A stretch of 18,273 bases of DNA from CAYJFK01 sp964369475 (GCA_964369475.1 CAYJFK010000052.1:1-18273), one strand, 5' to 3'. Shown: positions 1 to 7,746, numbered from the stretch's first letter. Program-made: numbers and translations. The notes: generated by a model not told the origin, from the letters alone.

Positions 1-1215
1 TCTGTCAACTGCGTCACGGATTTTATCTACCTCTACACCGTATTGAGCTGCGATCTTCTCGAGTTCTGCTTCGTATTCTTCGTCTGTTATCGAGATGTCC
101 TCTATCTTGACAATTTCTTCAAGAGCAAGTGTTATTTTAACATTGCGCTCTGCCGAATCACGGAAGTTCTTGCGGAAATCTTCCATTTGCATTCCTGTCA
201 TTTGAATGTACATCTCAAGCGACATACCCTGCTGCTTTAGTTGGTTGTCGAAGTTGTTTACCTGAAGGTCGATCTGACGCTCGATCATGACTTCGGGAAT
301 CTCTACTTCCATGTCGTCAATAATCTGGCTTAAAAGAGCATCTTCGAAAGCTCTCATTACGCTGCCTTCTTTTCTCGCTTCAAGTCTCTTTTTCATGTCT
401 GCCTTAAAGTCTGCAACTGTCTCAAACTCTGTCGAAATGTCCTTAACAAACTCATCGTCAAGAGCAGGCTTTTCGTTCTTCTTTATAGCGTGAAGTGTAA
501 TTGTAAATACAGCATCTTTGCCTGCAAGCTCGTCTGCATGGTACTCCTCGGGGAACTTTACAGTGATGTCAAATGTCTCGTCGGCATTAGGTGTATGACC
601 CTTAATTTGCTCCTCGAAACCGGGGATAAACTGGTTCGATCCGATAACAAGCTGTTGCTTTTCAGCCGCACCGCCTTGGAAAGGGACATCGTCTACCTTG
701 CCTAGGTAGTCGATAATTGTAATGTCGCCGTCCTCAACAGGTCTTGCCTCTACATCGACAAGGCGAGAGTTGCGGTCTAAAAGACCTTCGATTTCAGCAT
801 CTACTTCGCTGTCAGCTACAACTGCGCTCTGCTTAACTGCCTTAAGGTCTTTGTACTTGCCAAGCTTAACAGAAGGCTTGCCTGTAACGGTAGCCTTAAA
901 TGTGTAGCCGTTCTCGTCGATATCCTCGACCTGTACATCGGGGTAGTCGACAGGCTCGAAGCCCTCTGCTGTGATAACAGCTTCGTATGCTGTCGGATAT
1001 GTCTCTTTAACTGCATCGTCAAAGAAAACGCCAATTCCATATGTCTTTATAATTAGATTCTTAGGTGCTTTGCCCTTACGGAATCCGGGAACGTTTAGGC
1101 GAGGTGCCATCTCTTTATATGCCTTATCGAGTCCTGCTTTAAACTCGTCGCCCTCTACCTTGATTGTAAACTCCGTTTTGCACCCTTCAAGTTGCTTTTT
1201 TTCAATTAGTGCCAT
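1..1215 (-). CDS. tig: Trigger factor (ribosome-associated chaperone/PPIase), 3' end outside the window
   Basis: Trigger factor binds the ribosome at the exit tunnel and shields nascent chains in the cytoplasm. It also carries an FKBP-like peptidyl-prolyl isomerase domain. The frame is open from ATG at 1215 to the window edge (405 codons, no stop), so the protein is nearly complete; the family is usually about 425-450 aa. The ribosome-docking signature GFRKGKAP lies near residues 43-50, as in known trigger factors. The PPIase domain runs from about residue 155 to 245 (DGDITIIDYLGKVDD, then GFEEQIKG and PEEYHADELAGKDAVF). The helical C-terminal arm follows. The start is supported by CAGGAGGGTA seven bases upstream and by the typical beginning MALIEKKQLEG. 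A sigma-A type promoter lies just upstream, so the gene is probably transcribed independently of the metallophosphoesterase gene. In many Firmicutes clpP/clpX follow tig; that region lies outside the window. Confidence 0.96.
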   Translation of the reverse strand, partial: MALIEKKQLEGCKTEFTIKVEGDEFKAGLDKAYKEMAPRLNVPGFRKGKAPKNLIIKTYGIGVFFDDAVKETYPTAYEAVITAEGFEPVDYPDVQVEDIDENGYTFKATVTGKPSVKLGKYKDLKAVKQSAVVADSEVDAEIEGLLDRNSRLVDVEARPVEDGDITIIDYLGKVDDVPFQGGAAEKQQLVIGSNQFIPGFEEQIKGHTPNADETFDITVKFPEEYHADELAGKDAVFTITLHAIKKNEKPALDDEFVKDISTEFETVADFKADMKKRLEARKEGSVMRAFEDALLSQIIDDMEVEIPEVMIERQIDLQVNNFDNQLKQQGMSLEMYIQMTGMQMEDFRKNFRDSAERNVKITLALEEIVKIEDISITDEEYEAELEKIAAQYGVEVDKIRDAVDR

Positions 1216-1269
1216 TTTTTTACCCTCCTGATTTTATCTTCCTTTTATTAAAAACTATTTATCTAATGG

Positions 1270-1298
1270 ATTATACCATGTTATACAGCATTTGTAAA
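1270..1298 (-). promoter_or_regulatory. Sigma-A type promoter of tig
   Basis: Read on the minus strand: -35 TTTACA (1293-1298), a 17-base spacer, -10 TATAAT (1270-1275). Transcription would start near 1263 and leave a leader of about 48 bases before the tig ATG at 1215. The -35 box begins only four bases past the stop codon of the metallophosphoesterase gene (1302), so tig has its own promoter in a very compact junction. Confidence 0.75.
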
Positions 1299-1301
1299 AC
1301 C

Positions 1302-1994
1302 TTATTTTATTAATATTGGATTAAATTTCAAATAATCTGCCGAAATCAGAGTAAAATCTATGCCCATATAATCTCCCTGATAAGCAGAGCGATGCCCGGG
1401 GCCGTGAATGTGCCCGTAATAGCACCTTTTTACACCGTGCGACAGCATAAGGTTTATCATGTCGTTATTTTTGTGGTTTACGGTTAGCGGCGGATAATGC
1501 AAAAAGACAACAGGTTCTCCGCCGAGCTTTTTGGCGGCATTAAGGGAGAGTTCGAGTCTTAGATATTCTCTCTTCAAAAGCTTCTCGTTTTGCTCTTTTG
1601 TCTCGTCGGTGTCCCACATGTAGCCCTTTGTGCCGCACATTGCAATGCCGTCTGACAAAAAAGCGTTGTTGTGCAGAAATTCTATACTTGTAATGCCTGC
1701 TTTTTGTAGAGCTTCTTCCATTTTTTTACCCGACGTCCACCAATAGTCGTGGTTTCCCTTGCCGATGAGCTTTTTACCGGGGAGCTTATCCAAAAAGGCA
1801 AAATCGCTAATTGCTTCTTCCATTGTCATGCCCCAGCTTATATCGCCAGGGATAACGACAGTGTCCCCCACCCCGACAAGCTTTTTCCAATTTTGTTCAA
1901 GACGATTTTCAAAATCGCTCCAACCATCGCCAAAAACATCCATCGGCTTATCTACCGATGTGGCAAGATGTAGATCTGATATTGCAAAAATCAA
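1302..1994 (-). CDS. Calcineurin-like metallophosphoesterase (cytoplasmic, substrate unknown)
   Basis: A 230-residue protein with the full set of calcineurin-like dinuclear-metal motifs in order: DLH (residues 7-9), GDISWG (about 50-55), GNHDYWW (about 80-86), HYPP (about 166-169) and GHIHG (about 195-199). This motif order defines metallophosphoesterases that coordinate two metal ions and hydrolyse phosphomono- or diesters. No signal peptide or membrane segment is visible, so it is probably cytoplasmic. The substrate cannot be read from the sequence. The start is TTG (1992-1994), preceded on the minus strand by a GGGGGG run six bases away, and no better in-frame ATG precedes the DLH motif. 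It is followed after 86 bases by tig, which has its own promoter. No convincing promoter was found upstream; a TATAAT with a poor -35 lies in the spacer shared with the small plus-strand gene at 2088. Confidence 0.88.
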   Translation of the reverse strand: MIFAISDLHLATSVDKPMDVFGDGWSDFENRLEQNWKKLVGVGDTVVIPGDISWGMTMEEAISDFAFLDKLPGKKLIGKGNHDYWWTSGKKMEEALQKAGITSIEFLHNNAFLSDGIAMCGTKGYMWDTDETKEQNEKLLKREYLRLELSLNAAKKLGGEPVVFLHYPPLTVNHKNNDMINLMLSHGVKRCYYGHIHGPGHRSAYQGDYMGIDFTLISADYLKFNPILIK

Positions 1995-2016
1995 ATGAGT
2001 CCCCCCTTTTTTTGAA

Positions 2017-2045
2017 TTTACAAAGGAGATCTGTGCAATAATAAT
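2017..2045 (+). promoter_or_regulatory. Possible promoter of the small Cys-rich gene
   Basis: Plus strand -35-like TTTACA (2017-2022), 17-base spacer, -10-like AATAAT (2040-2045). It would start transcription near 2052, about 36 bases before the ATG at 2088. The -10 is imperfect and the region is AT-rich, so this is tentative. A short hairpin (TAGCC TTTT GGCTA, 2049-2062) lies at the expected start site. Confidence 0.35.
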
Positions 2046-2087
2046 TATAGCCTTTTGGCTACAAAATTATGTTAATGAGGTATAGTT

Positions 2088-2258
2088 ATGAGCAATGTAA
2101 ACAACAGCATAGTATGTGGCAGCGTAGACTGCAAGCATCACAGAGGAGTTAGAGGATGCTCCTTGGGCGAAATCCATGTGGGCGGCGCTATGTCCTCCAT
2201 CAATGTGACAGGATCATCTACTCGCATTCCGACATGCGAAAACTACGAGCCGAGATAG
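2088..2258 (+). CDS. Small four-cysteine protein, DUF1540-like
   Basis: A 56-codon frame from ATG 2088 to TAG 2256-2258. It has cysteines at residues 10, 15, 24 and 50 in the arrangement C-x4-C-x8-C-(E-I-H-V)-...-T-C-E-N-Y. This spacing, and the pattern IVCGSVDCKHH...C.LGEIHVG...TC.NY, matches what I know of the small DUF1540 proteins common in Clostridia, which are thought to bind a metal through the cysteines. Their function is not established. A weak Shine-Dalgarno (TGAGG) lies seven bases upstream. It is convergent with thrC and divergent from the metallophosphoesterase gene. The regular codon content and the family-like cysteine pattern argue that it is a real gene rather than chance. 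A search with the DUF1540 profile would settle the family. Confidence 0.72.
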   Translation: MSNVNNSIVCGSVDCKHHRGVRGCSLGEIHVGGAMSSINVTGSSTRIPTCENYEPR

Positions 2259-2282
2259 CAAATCGCCACTCCCCTACTGCAA

Positions 2283-2300
2283 CTGCCGACCTGTCGGCAG
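2283..2300. other. Perfect hairpin between two convergent gene ends
   Basis: CTGCCGA (2283-2289), loop CCTG, TCGGCAG (2294-2300): a seven-base GC-rich stem with a tetraloop. It lies 25 bases after the small plus-strand gene and 7 bases after the thrC stop on the other strand. Neither strand has a T-tract after it, so it is not a standard intrinsic terminator. It may still protect both mRNA 3' ends or act as a weak bidirectional stop. Confidence 0.5.
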
Positions 2301-2306
2301 TACATA

Positions 2307-3806
2307 TCAGCCTTGTTTCATCACTTCGAGTACAAGCCTTGACATCTCGCTCTTTTCGTAAGACTCTGTAAATCTAACGGGCTTTTGCTTTAGTTCGGTT
2401 AAGTTTTGCGGTACCTTCATGTCGAGCAGTTCAGAGAGCTTTTCGAGGTTTTTAAACTCGTCTGCATCAAGATCCCCTTCGAGTCCCTTTAGAACAGAGC
2501 TTGCAAACTTAAAGGGCGAAGCTGTAGACACAACAAGCGCTTGACGCTCGCATTTGACAGGGTTTGCCGTGCGCTCCTCAAAAAGCGCCTTAAATGCAAC
2601 CGCTGTATGGGTGTCTATCCCATAACCGTATCTGTCAAAGAGCTCCTTTATCGTGCTAAGTGTCTGCTCATCGTCTACCCATCTACCCGAAAACCTCGAA
2701 AATACCTGCTTACCCAGTGCTGTCGGTACTTTGTACTCGCCCTTGCTCATTAGCGAAGTCATAAGCGTGTCGCACATTTTGGAATCTCTACCTACAATTT
2801 CAAATAGCAGACGTTCGAGGTTGCTCGAGATAAGAATATCCATCGAAGGCGACAATGTCTTCATAAATTGACGGTTTCTGCTGTACTCTCCTGTGTGCAA
2901 GAAATCGGAAAGCACATTATTTTTATTAGATGCACATATAAAGCCCGAGATCGGCAAACCCATCTTGTAAGCGTACCAGCCTGCGAGGATATTGCCGAAA
3001 TTGCCTGTCGGAACGCAAATGTCAAAGGATTCATTCGGCTTTATTGCCTTATCCTTTAGCATACGGAAATATGCATAAAAATAGTACACAACTTGAGGGA
3101 GCAGTCTGCCCATATTTATAGAGTTAGCCGAGGCAAGCAGCCAGCCTGCATCGTTTGCCTGTTTTTGCATTTCTTTGCTTGCAAATATCGCCTTAACGCC
3201 GCTCTGCGTGTCGTCGAAGTTGCCCTTTATTGCAAATACCGAAGTGTTTTCAGCCTCGTGAGTTGCCATTTGAAGGCGCTGAACCTCGCTGACACCGCCT
3301 GCAGGGTAGAATACAGCAACCTTTGTGCCCTCTACATTGGAAAAGCCTTCCAGTGCCGCCTTGCCTGTATCGCCCGATGTGGCAACAAGAATTAGCGGCT
3401 TTTTCTTAACGCCCGTCGCCTTTAGCGAAAGTCGCATTAAGTGTGGGAGAAGTTGAAGTGCCATGTCCTTAAATGCATGAGTCGGCCCGTGCCACAACTC
3501 TAAAACAGATTGACGGCCGAGTAGGTTTGTCATACGGACAGGGGCATCGTCTCCGAATTTTTCTTTGGAATATGCCTGCTGGCAAGCTGATAAAAGTTCG
3601 CTATATCCTATTTCGGGCAAAAATTTCTTTAGCAAAACGGCTGCAAGTTCAGGATAAGAAAGCTTTGCAAGCTCGCATAGTTTTGCCTTGGAAAATATAG
3701 GCATATCGACAGGCACATACAGTCCGCCATCCAGCGCAATGCCCCCTACAATTGCCTCTGTACCTGTTATTCTAATAGATGAATCCCTTGTACTGCAAAA
3801 GCGCAT
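2307..3806 (-). CDS. thrC: Threonine synthase (PLP-dependent)
   Basis: Threonine synthase converts O-phospho-L-homoserine to threonine and phosphate, the last step of threonine biosynthesis, in the cytoplasm. The 499-residue length fits the long form of the enzyme. The N-terminal stretch with GGIALDGGLYVP (about 21-32) is typical of the family. The PLP Schiff-base lysine is K113 in HGPTHAFKDMALQ, and the phosphate-binding loop SGDTG is at 144-148. The rest of the fold-type-II core follows without breaks. The ATG at 3806 has GGAGG upstream, inside the last codons and stop of the M19 dipeptidase gene; only two bases separate the two genes, which implies co-transcription and coupled translation. 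It is the last gene of the leftward run. No homoserine kinase or homoserine dehydrogenase gene is adjacent, so the rest of the pathway is elsewhere. Confidence 0.96.
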   Translation of the reverse strand: MRFCSTRDSSIRITGTEAIVGGIALDGGLYVPVDMPIFSKAKLCELAKLSYPELAAVLLKKFLPEIGYSELLSACQQAYSKEKFGDDAPVRMTNLLGRQSVLELWHGPTHAFKDMALQLLPHLMRLSLKATGVKKKPLILVATSGDTGKAALEGFSNVEGTKVAVFYPAGGVSEVQRLQMATHEAENTSVFAIKGNFDDTQSGVKAIFASKEMQKQANDAGWLLASANSINMGRLLPQVVYYFYAYFRMLKDKAIKPNESFDICVPTGNFGNILAGWYAYKMGLPISGFICASNKNNVLSDFLHTGEYSRNRQFMKTLSPSMDILISSNLERLLFEIVGRDSKMCDTLMTSLMSKGEYKVPTALGKQVFSRFSGRWVDDEQTLSTIKELFDRYGYGIDTHTAVAFKALFEERTANPVKCERQALVVSTASPFKFASSVLKGLEGDLDADEFKNLEKLSELLDMKVPQNLTELKQKPVRFTESYEKSEMSRLVLEVMKQG

Positions 3807-3808
3807 TA

Positions 3809-4756
3809 TTATACCTCCGGTAGCATTTTAGTCATGAATGTATAAGCGTTGCCCCACATAATTTTTTCTACTATTTCCTCGGAAATGCCTCTCTCTAACA
3901 TGGCCTCTGCCAAGTTCCAAGATTTCGAACAGTCTTCAAGGCCTACTATTTTTTTGTCGATTCCATCAAGGTCACCGCCAAGACATATTGCATTTTCTGC
4001 GCCTAATGTAAGCATGTGTTCTACGTGGTCTACCATCTCGGCAATCTCTACAACTTCGCCTTTTCCAACAAAAGGAGGGCAGAAACAAAGGCCTATAAGT
4101 CCACCTCTTTTTACTATCTCTTTAATCATGTCGTCCTTTAAGTTTCTGTTGTGATCACACTTAAAGTGAGAGTTGGAATGGCTTGCTATAAAGGGTTTCT
4201 TTGCCACTTCGCAGACATGCCAGAAGCTCTTGAATGACAGGTGGGACACATCAAGTATCATGCCCGTATCTTCGACCATTGATACAAACTTCTTGCCCCT
4301 TTCGGTAAGCCCCATGTCAACATCGGGTGTATCGCCTGCTGCATTTCCGTTGCCGTACTGGGAATCCATAAAATGGGTCATAGAAATCATTCTAACCCCT
4401 TCATTCCAGTATGTCGCAAGGTCTGCCGCATCGTCTTCAAAATAGCAAGCATTTTCGATAGAAAGAAGCGACCCTCTGCCCGAAAGTGCCGCAAGCTCTG
4501 CTTTTGTTCTAACAGGGCTTATGTCGTAGTTTTCAAGCATATGCTTATATGAACTTATGTATTTTTTTGCAAGTTCAAGACGCTCTCCCTGCTCGAGTTT
4601 AGCCGAAAAATACATGGCAAATGTTCCAAGATAAGTTTCATAATCGCCCATTTTGTCGTATGTAACATCAATGTCACCGCTTTTAAACTTTTCCGCATCT
4701 TCAACATAGTGCATAAGTGTGTCGCAATGTGTGTCGATAACTCTCTTTTTTAACAT
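3809..4756 (-). CDS. Membrane dipeptidase family (peptidase M19) zinc hydrolase
   Basis: Family M19 (renal dipeptidase-like) enzymes are binuclear zinc hydrolases of the amidohydrolase fold that cleave dipeptides, often with broad or D-amino-acid tolerance. The 315-residue protein shows the ligands in order: HCD near the start (H10 and D12 of VIDTHCDTL), bridging E101 in SIENACY, H172 in DVSHLS, H193 in IASHSNS followed by the R204-N205 pair, and D264 in GGDLDGI. No signal peptide is present, so unlike the mammalian enzyme it is probably cytoplasmic. The start ATG (4754-4756) has AAGGGGG upstream, formed by the last codons of the yraN-like gene; the gap is three bases. Pairing with thrC may mean a role in amino-acid supply, but that is inference. 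Confidence 0.93.
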   Translation of the reverse strand: MLKKRVIDTHCDTLMHYVEDAEKFKSGDIDVTYDKMGDYETYLGTFAMYFSAKLEQGERLELAKKYISSYKHMLENYDISPVRTKAELAALSGRGSLLSIENACYFEDDAADLATYWNEGVRMISMTHFMDSQYGNGNAAGDTPDVDMGLTERGKKFVSMVEDTGMILDVSHLSFKSFWHVCEVAKKPFIASHSNSHFKCDHNRNLKDDMIKEIVKRGGLIGLCFCPPFVGKGEVVEIAEMVDHVEHMLTLGAENAICLGGDLDGIDKKIVGLEDCSKSWNLAEAMLERGISEEIVEKIMWGNAYTFMTKMLPEV

Positions 4757-4759
4757 AAT

Positions 4760-5125
4760 TTACCCCCTTGCCCCAAAGGCATTTTTAATATGATTAATTT
4801 TAAGTACCACCATTTTGTCATCTTGCTTTGTTGTGAAGACCTCTATAATATCAATCTGAGGGATAAGCTTTGTTCTATGCTTTAATAGATATTCCTTTGC
4901 GGTATCTACTATTCTGCCCTGCTTTTTATAGCTAACAGCAAGAGCAGGCCTTGACCCCGAGCGTGATTTGACCTCTGCAAAAATAATTAACTTACCGTTT
5001 TCCGCAACAATATCTATCTCGCCATGTCTGCCGATAAAGTTGCGAGAAACAATGTTGTACCCACTATTTTTCAAATACTCTACCGCCGCATCTTCGCCAA
5101 ATCTACCCTTGTCCCTTGTGTTCAA
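4760..5125 (-). CDS. yraN: YraN/UPF0102 family predicted nuclease-fold protein
   Basis: A 121-residue protein matching the UPF0102/YraN family: an N-terminal helix GRFGEDAAVEYLK (about 8-20), then RNFIGRHGEIDIVA (about 29-42) and FAEVKSRSG (about 50-58). The E..D and E-V-K residues form a PD-(D/E)XK nuclease-like core. The biological role is not established; the family is usually encoded beside rnhB, as here. The start is TTG (5123-5125), preceded by GGAGGTGATC, a near-perfect match to the 16S rRNA anti-Shine-Dalgarno. The TTG overlaps the rnhB stop in the four bases TTGA, a classic translational-coupling junction. No ATG lies near the conserved N-terminus, which supports the TTG start. Confidence 0.9.
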   Translation of the reverse strand: MNTRDKGRFGEDAAVEYLKNSGYNIVSRNFIGRHGEIDIVAENGKLIIFAEVKSRSGSRPALAVSYKKQGRIVDTAKEYLLKHRTKLIPQIDIIEVFTTKQDDKMVVLKINHIKNAFGARG

Positions 5126-5808
5126 AGGAGATCACCTCCGCCAAATTTAGCTCGCTTTTCCTCTAAGTTCTTCAAAAAAGAAACCCGATGAACAGGGCTA
5201 ATTCCATGCTTTAGTATCATTTCATAGTGCAGTTTTGTAGGATAACCTTTGTGCTTTTTAAACTGATATTCAGGATATGCCGTATCGAGCTCTGCCATGT
5301 ATCTGTCCCTTGCGACCTTGGCGAGGATAGATGCCGCCGCAATGGAGGCCGATTTTGCATCTCCTTTTACGACCGCCACACATTTCCCTTCAATTTCGGG
5401 GGTTTTGTTGCCGTCCACAAGTACAATATCTGGAGCTACATCGAGCTCGCCTACTGCCGTCGCCATTGCGAAAAGAGAGCATTTCAATATGTTGAAATTG
5501 TCTATATCCTCCTCCCCCACGCTTGCAACAGCGCAGGAGACAGATTTAGCAATTATTTCATCATACAGAGCATCTCTCTTTTTCTCGGTAAGCTTTTTGG
5601 AGTCGTCAAGCCCTTCTATTTCCACGCCTTCAGGCAGGATAACAGCCGCCGCAAAAACAGGGCCGGCAAGAGGGCCTCTGCCTGCTTCGTCGGTGCCGCA
5701 CAGCATCTTTCCATGCTTATTTCTTATGTCGTCGTCAAACTCGTAGAGTGTCATCACCTTTTCTGTTTCTTGGTTATTCACGACACCACCCCTCTCGACA
5801 TCAGTCAT
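5122..5808 (-). CDS. rnhB: Ribonuclease HII
   Basis: RNase HII cuts the RNA strand of RNA-DNA hybrids and removes misincorporated ribonucleotides from DNA. The DEDD metal-binding residues can be placed: D40 and E41 in GTDEAGRGPLAGP, D132 in LVDGNK and D150 in VKGDAKSASIAAASILAKVARD. The C-terminal HKGYPTKLHYEMI and SPVHRVSF motifs are also typical. The longest frame starts at ATG 5808, overlapping the rbgA stop by eight bases, but it has no good ribosome binding site. An in-frame GTG at 5781 has GAGAGGGG seven bases upstream and gives 219 aa, so the true start may be there; the conserved core begins well after both. It sits between rbgA and yraN, the usual Firmicute order. Confidence 0.95.
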   Translation of the reverse strand: MTDVERGGVVNNQETEKVMTLYEFDDDIRNKHGKMLCGTDEAGRGPLAGPVFAAAVILPEGVEIEGLDDSKKLTEKKRDALYDEIIAKSVSCAVASVGEEDIDNFNILKCSLFAMATAVGELDVAPDIVLVDGNKTPEIEGKCVAVVKGDAKSASIAAASILAKVARDRYMAELDTAYPEYQFKKHKGYPTKLHYEMILKHGISPVHRVSFLKNLEEKRAKFGGGDLL

Positions 5809-6646
5809 CTTGCTTTACCGTAGGCCACTCAAGCGTCATAGATCCAAGTTTTCCGGCTCTGTATTCGTCGAGCAATATTCTTGCGGCACGCTCTGTGTTA
5901 ATAACTCCACCCTGAGCCAAAAATCCCCTCGAACGGCCGAGCTCTTCGAGCAGCTCAAACCCTTCTCTGTCAAAGTCCTCTATGTTGTACCTCGACTTAA
6001 CAGCCTCGGGTGAAAGCTCTTTTATAAGGCGGCAGGCAATGTCCTCAACATCGAGAATGTCGTCCTTTATTGCACCTGTATAGGCAAGGTGCAGTGCCAC
6101 CTTTTCGTCCTCAAACTTAGGCCATAAAATACCGGGGGTATCGAGCAAATCGACCGTGCCAAGCCTTATCCACTGCTTGCCCCTTGTAACTCCCGGGCGG
6201 TCGGCAACCTTTGCCTTTTGCGAGCCTGCAAGCCTATTAATAAGGGAGGACTTTCCGACATTGGGAATACCCAGTATCATGGCCCTCTGCGGTTTTTTCA
6301 TGCCTCTTGCAAGGTCTCGTGCGAGCTTGTCTGCTAAAATCTCGGCGAGTTTTGGGGCAAGTTTGTTAACCCCTCTACCGTTTAGCGCATTTATAGACAA
6401 TACCGAATAACCAAGCCCTTCGAAGTGCTTTGTCCAAGCGGCATTGCCCTCGGGCGAGGCAAGATCCGACTTGTTTAGTAGCACAAGCCGCTTTTTGTGC
6501 GATGTAAGCTCGTCTATAAGCGGGTTTTGCGAGCTTATAGGTATCCTTGCATCTAATATTTCGACTACCGCATCGACCTGTTTTAGATCTGCTTCTATCA
6601 TGCGGCGTGTCTTTGTCATATGCCCCGGAAACCATTGAATATTCAT
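5801..6646 (-). CDS. rbgA: Ribosome biogenesis GTPase RbgA/YlqF
   Basis: RbgA is a circularly permuted GTPase needed for late maturation of the 50S ribosomal subunit in Firmicutes. The permuted motif order is visible: G4 NKSD (58-61) comes before G1 GIPNVGKS (126-133) and G3 DTPG (169-172). The N-terminal NIQWFPGHMTK signature (2-12) and the C-terminal helical RNA-binding region (about 180-275) match the family. At 281 residues it has the expected length. ATG 6646 has CGGAGAT seven bases upstream. The 38-base gap after lepB contains a small perfect hairpin. The gene overlaps rnhB by eight bases, so the two are probably translationally linked. Confidence 0.96.
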   Translation of the reverse strand: MNIQWFPGHMTKTRRMIEADLKQVDAVVEILDARIPISSQNPLIDELTSHKKRLVLLNKSDLASPEGNAAWTKHFEGLGYSVLSINALNGRGVNKLAPKLAEILADKLARDLARGMKKPQRAMILGIPNVGKSSLINRLAGSQKAKVADRPGVTRGKQWIRLGTVDLLDTPGILWPKFEDEKVALHLAYTGAIKDDILDVEDIACRLIKELSPEAVKSRYNIEDFDREGFELLEELGRSRGFLAQGGVINTERAARILLDEYRAGKLGSMTLEWPTVKQDD

Positions 6647-6660
6647 ATCTATCTCCGTTT

Positions 6661-6679
6661 CTCAAAATCCGCTTTTGAG
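6661..6679. other. Hairpin in the lepB-rbgA gap
   Basis: CTCAAAA (6661-6667), loop TCCGC, TTTTGAG (6673-6679) is a perfect seven-base stem just after the lepB stop. On the transcribed minus strand it is followed by the rbgA ribosome binding site rather than a T-tract. It is more likely an mRNA processing or stability element, or chance, than a terminator. Confidence 0.35.
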
Positions 6680-6684
6680 CTCAT

Positions 6685-7677
6685 TTACGAAATAAACCCA
6701 AATTCGGACATCGGTAGCACTCTCAGCACCACCTTACCTAAAATATATCTCTCATCTATAAATCCAACAATGGAACTTCTGCTATCCGACGAGTAATTTC
6801 TGTTGTCTCCCATTACAAATACATGCCCTTGCGGCACAACGAGCGGAAAAATAATGTCCTCCGAACGATATGTCGGCTCGTTTATATATGGCTCGTCGAG
6901 GGCTCTCCCGTCTACATAGACAATGCCTTGATTAAAATCTATGTCGACCGTTTGCCCCTCCATTGCAATTATGCGTTTAACGAGCGGACTTTCAAGTTTT
7001 GTAACAACGACAACGTCGCCGACTTCGGGTGTATAGCCAAGCTCCCACATTATGACCCTGTCGAAGTCGATAAGTGTCGGCGTCATGGAAATGCCGTCTA
7101 CACCGACTATTCTAAAGACAAAGGAGAGCACCAAAACGACAGTTACGACCGAGAATACGAGCGAATCAAACCAGTCGAAAATTTCACCTCTGGCAACCTT
7201 TGCTTTATCGGGCATTTCTTCTGGGTCTTGCTCCTCGCCATCTTCCGTATGCTCCGGCGCTCCATCTTCCTCCTCGGTATGCTCTTGACCGGTAAATGCT
7301 TGCTCAGAACTTGTTTCCCCTTGAACTTGCCTCACAGATTTCGTCTCGTCGTTTTTAGGCTCTATCAGCGTATCCGATTTATCGGTTGATACCATACGGC
7401 TGTCTAAAGTCTCGCCTTTTACAACCTCGCTACCTGCAATAAAATCGACTTGGGCTGTATTGTCAGTAGAAATAATCTCGCACTCGTCATCTTCAAAGCG
7501 CAAATTGTCCTTTTCCAAAAAATCGTCGAGCGCTTGGTCTAATTCCGACCTTTCAGAGGGCCCCTTTGCAGAGCAAATATAATCTTCTTGAATATGCAAA
7601 TCTGCCCCTCCTTGCGTATCTTGCAAAGAGGGGTCTTGTCCGCCCATATTACGACTGTATTTTTTAAATTCCGACAT
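6685..7677 (-). CDS. lepB: Type I signal peptidase with a long acidic N-terminal extension
   Basis: Type I signal peptidase removes signal peptides from exported proteins at the outer face of the membrane, using a Ser-Lys dyad. The catalytic serine is S197 in DGISMTP and the lysine is K234 in SPLVKRIIAM. The conserved box GDNRNYSSDSR is at 290-300. A single membrane anchor spans about 171-192 (LVFSVVTVVLVLSFVF). Family members in Firmicutes are usually about 170-200 aa. Here some 165 extra residues precede the anchor, rich in Asp, Glu, Ser and Thr and low in hydrophobics, predicted disordered and cytoplasmic. The start ATG at 7677 has AAGGAAGGA just upstream, and the extension has no stop or frame break, so it appears genuine. 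It has its own promoter after the rplS terminator. The enzyme could process the two signal-peptide proteins encoded at 11151 and 12084, as well as others. Confidence 0.95.
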   Translation of the reverse strand: MSEFKKYSRNMGGQDPSLQDTQGGADLHIQEDYICSAKGPSERSELDQALDDFLEKDNLRFEDDECEIISTDNTAQVDFIAGSEVVKGETLDSRMVSTDKSDTLIEPKNDETKSVRQVQGETSSEQAFTGQEHTEEEDGAPEHTEDGEEQDPEEMPDKAKVARGEIFDWFDSLVFSVVTVVLVLSFVFRIVGVDGISMTPTLIDFDRVIMWELGYTPEVGDVVVVTKLESPLVKRIIAMEGQTVDIDFNQGIVYVDGRALDEPYINEPTYRSEDIIFPLVVPQGHVFVMGDNRNYSSDSRSSIVGFIDERYILGKVVLRVLPMSEFGFIS

Positions 7678-7718
7678 ATGTCCTTCCTTTAATCTTAGTC
7701 GCCATTTTGCAAAGAGTT

Positions 7719-7746
7719 AAAATATGCAAACTCCCTGCTGTGTCAA
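7719..7746 (-). promoter_or_regulatory. Probable promoter of the lepB-to-thrC run
   Basis: On the minus strand: -35 TTGACA (7741-7746, perfect), 16-base spacer, -10 TATTTT (7719-7724). Predicted start near 7712 gives a leader of about 35 bases before lepB. Its position after the rplS hairpin suggests lepB and downstream genes can be expressed separately from rplS. The spacer is one base short of ideal. Confidence 0.55.

Noticed and set aside
816..1040. Minus-strand 74-codon frame inside the trigger factor region
   Set aside because: It lies in another frame over a clearly coding trigger factor gene with intact family motifs.
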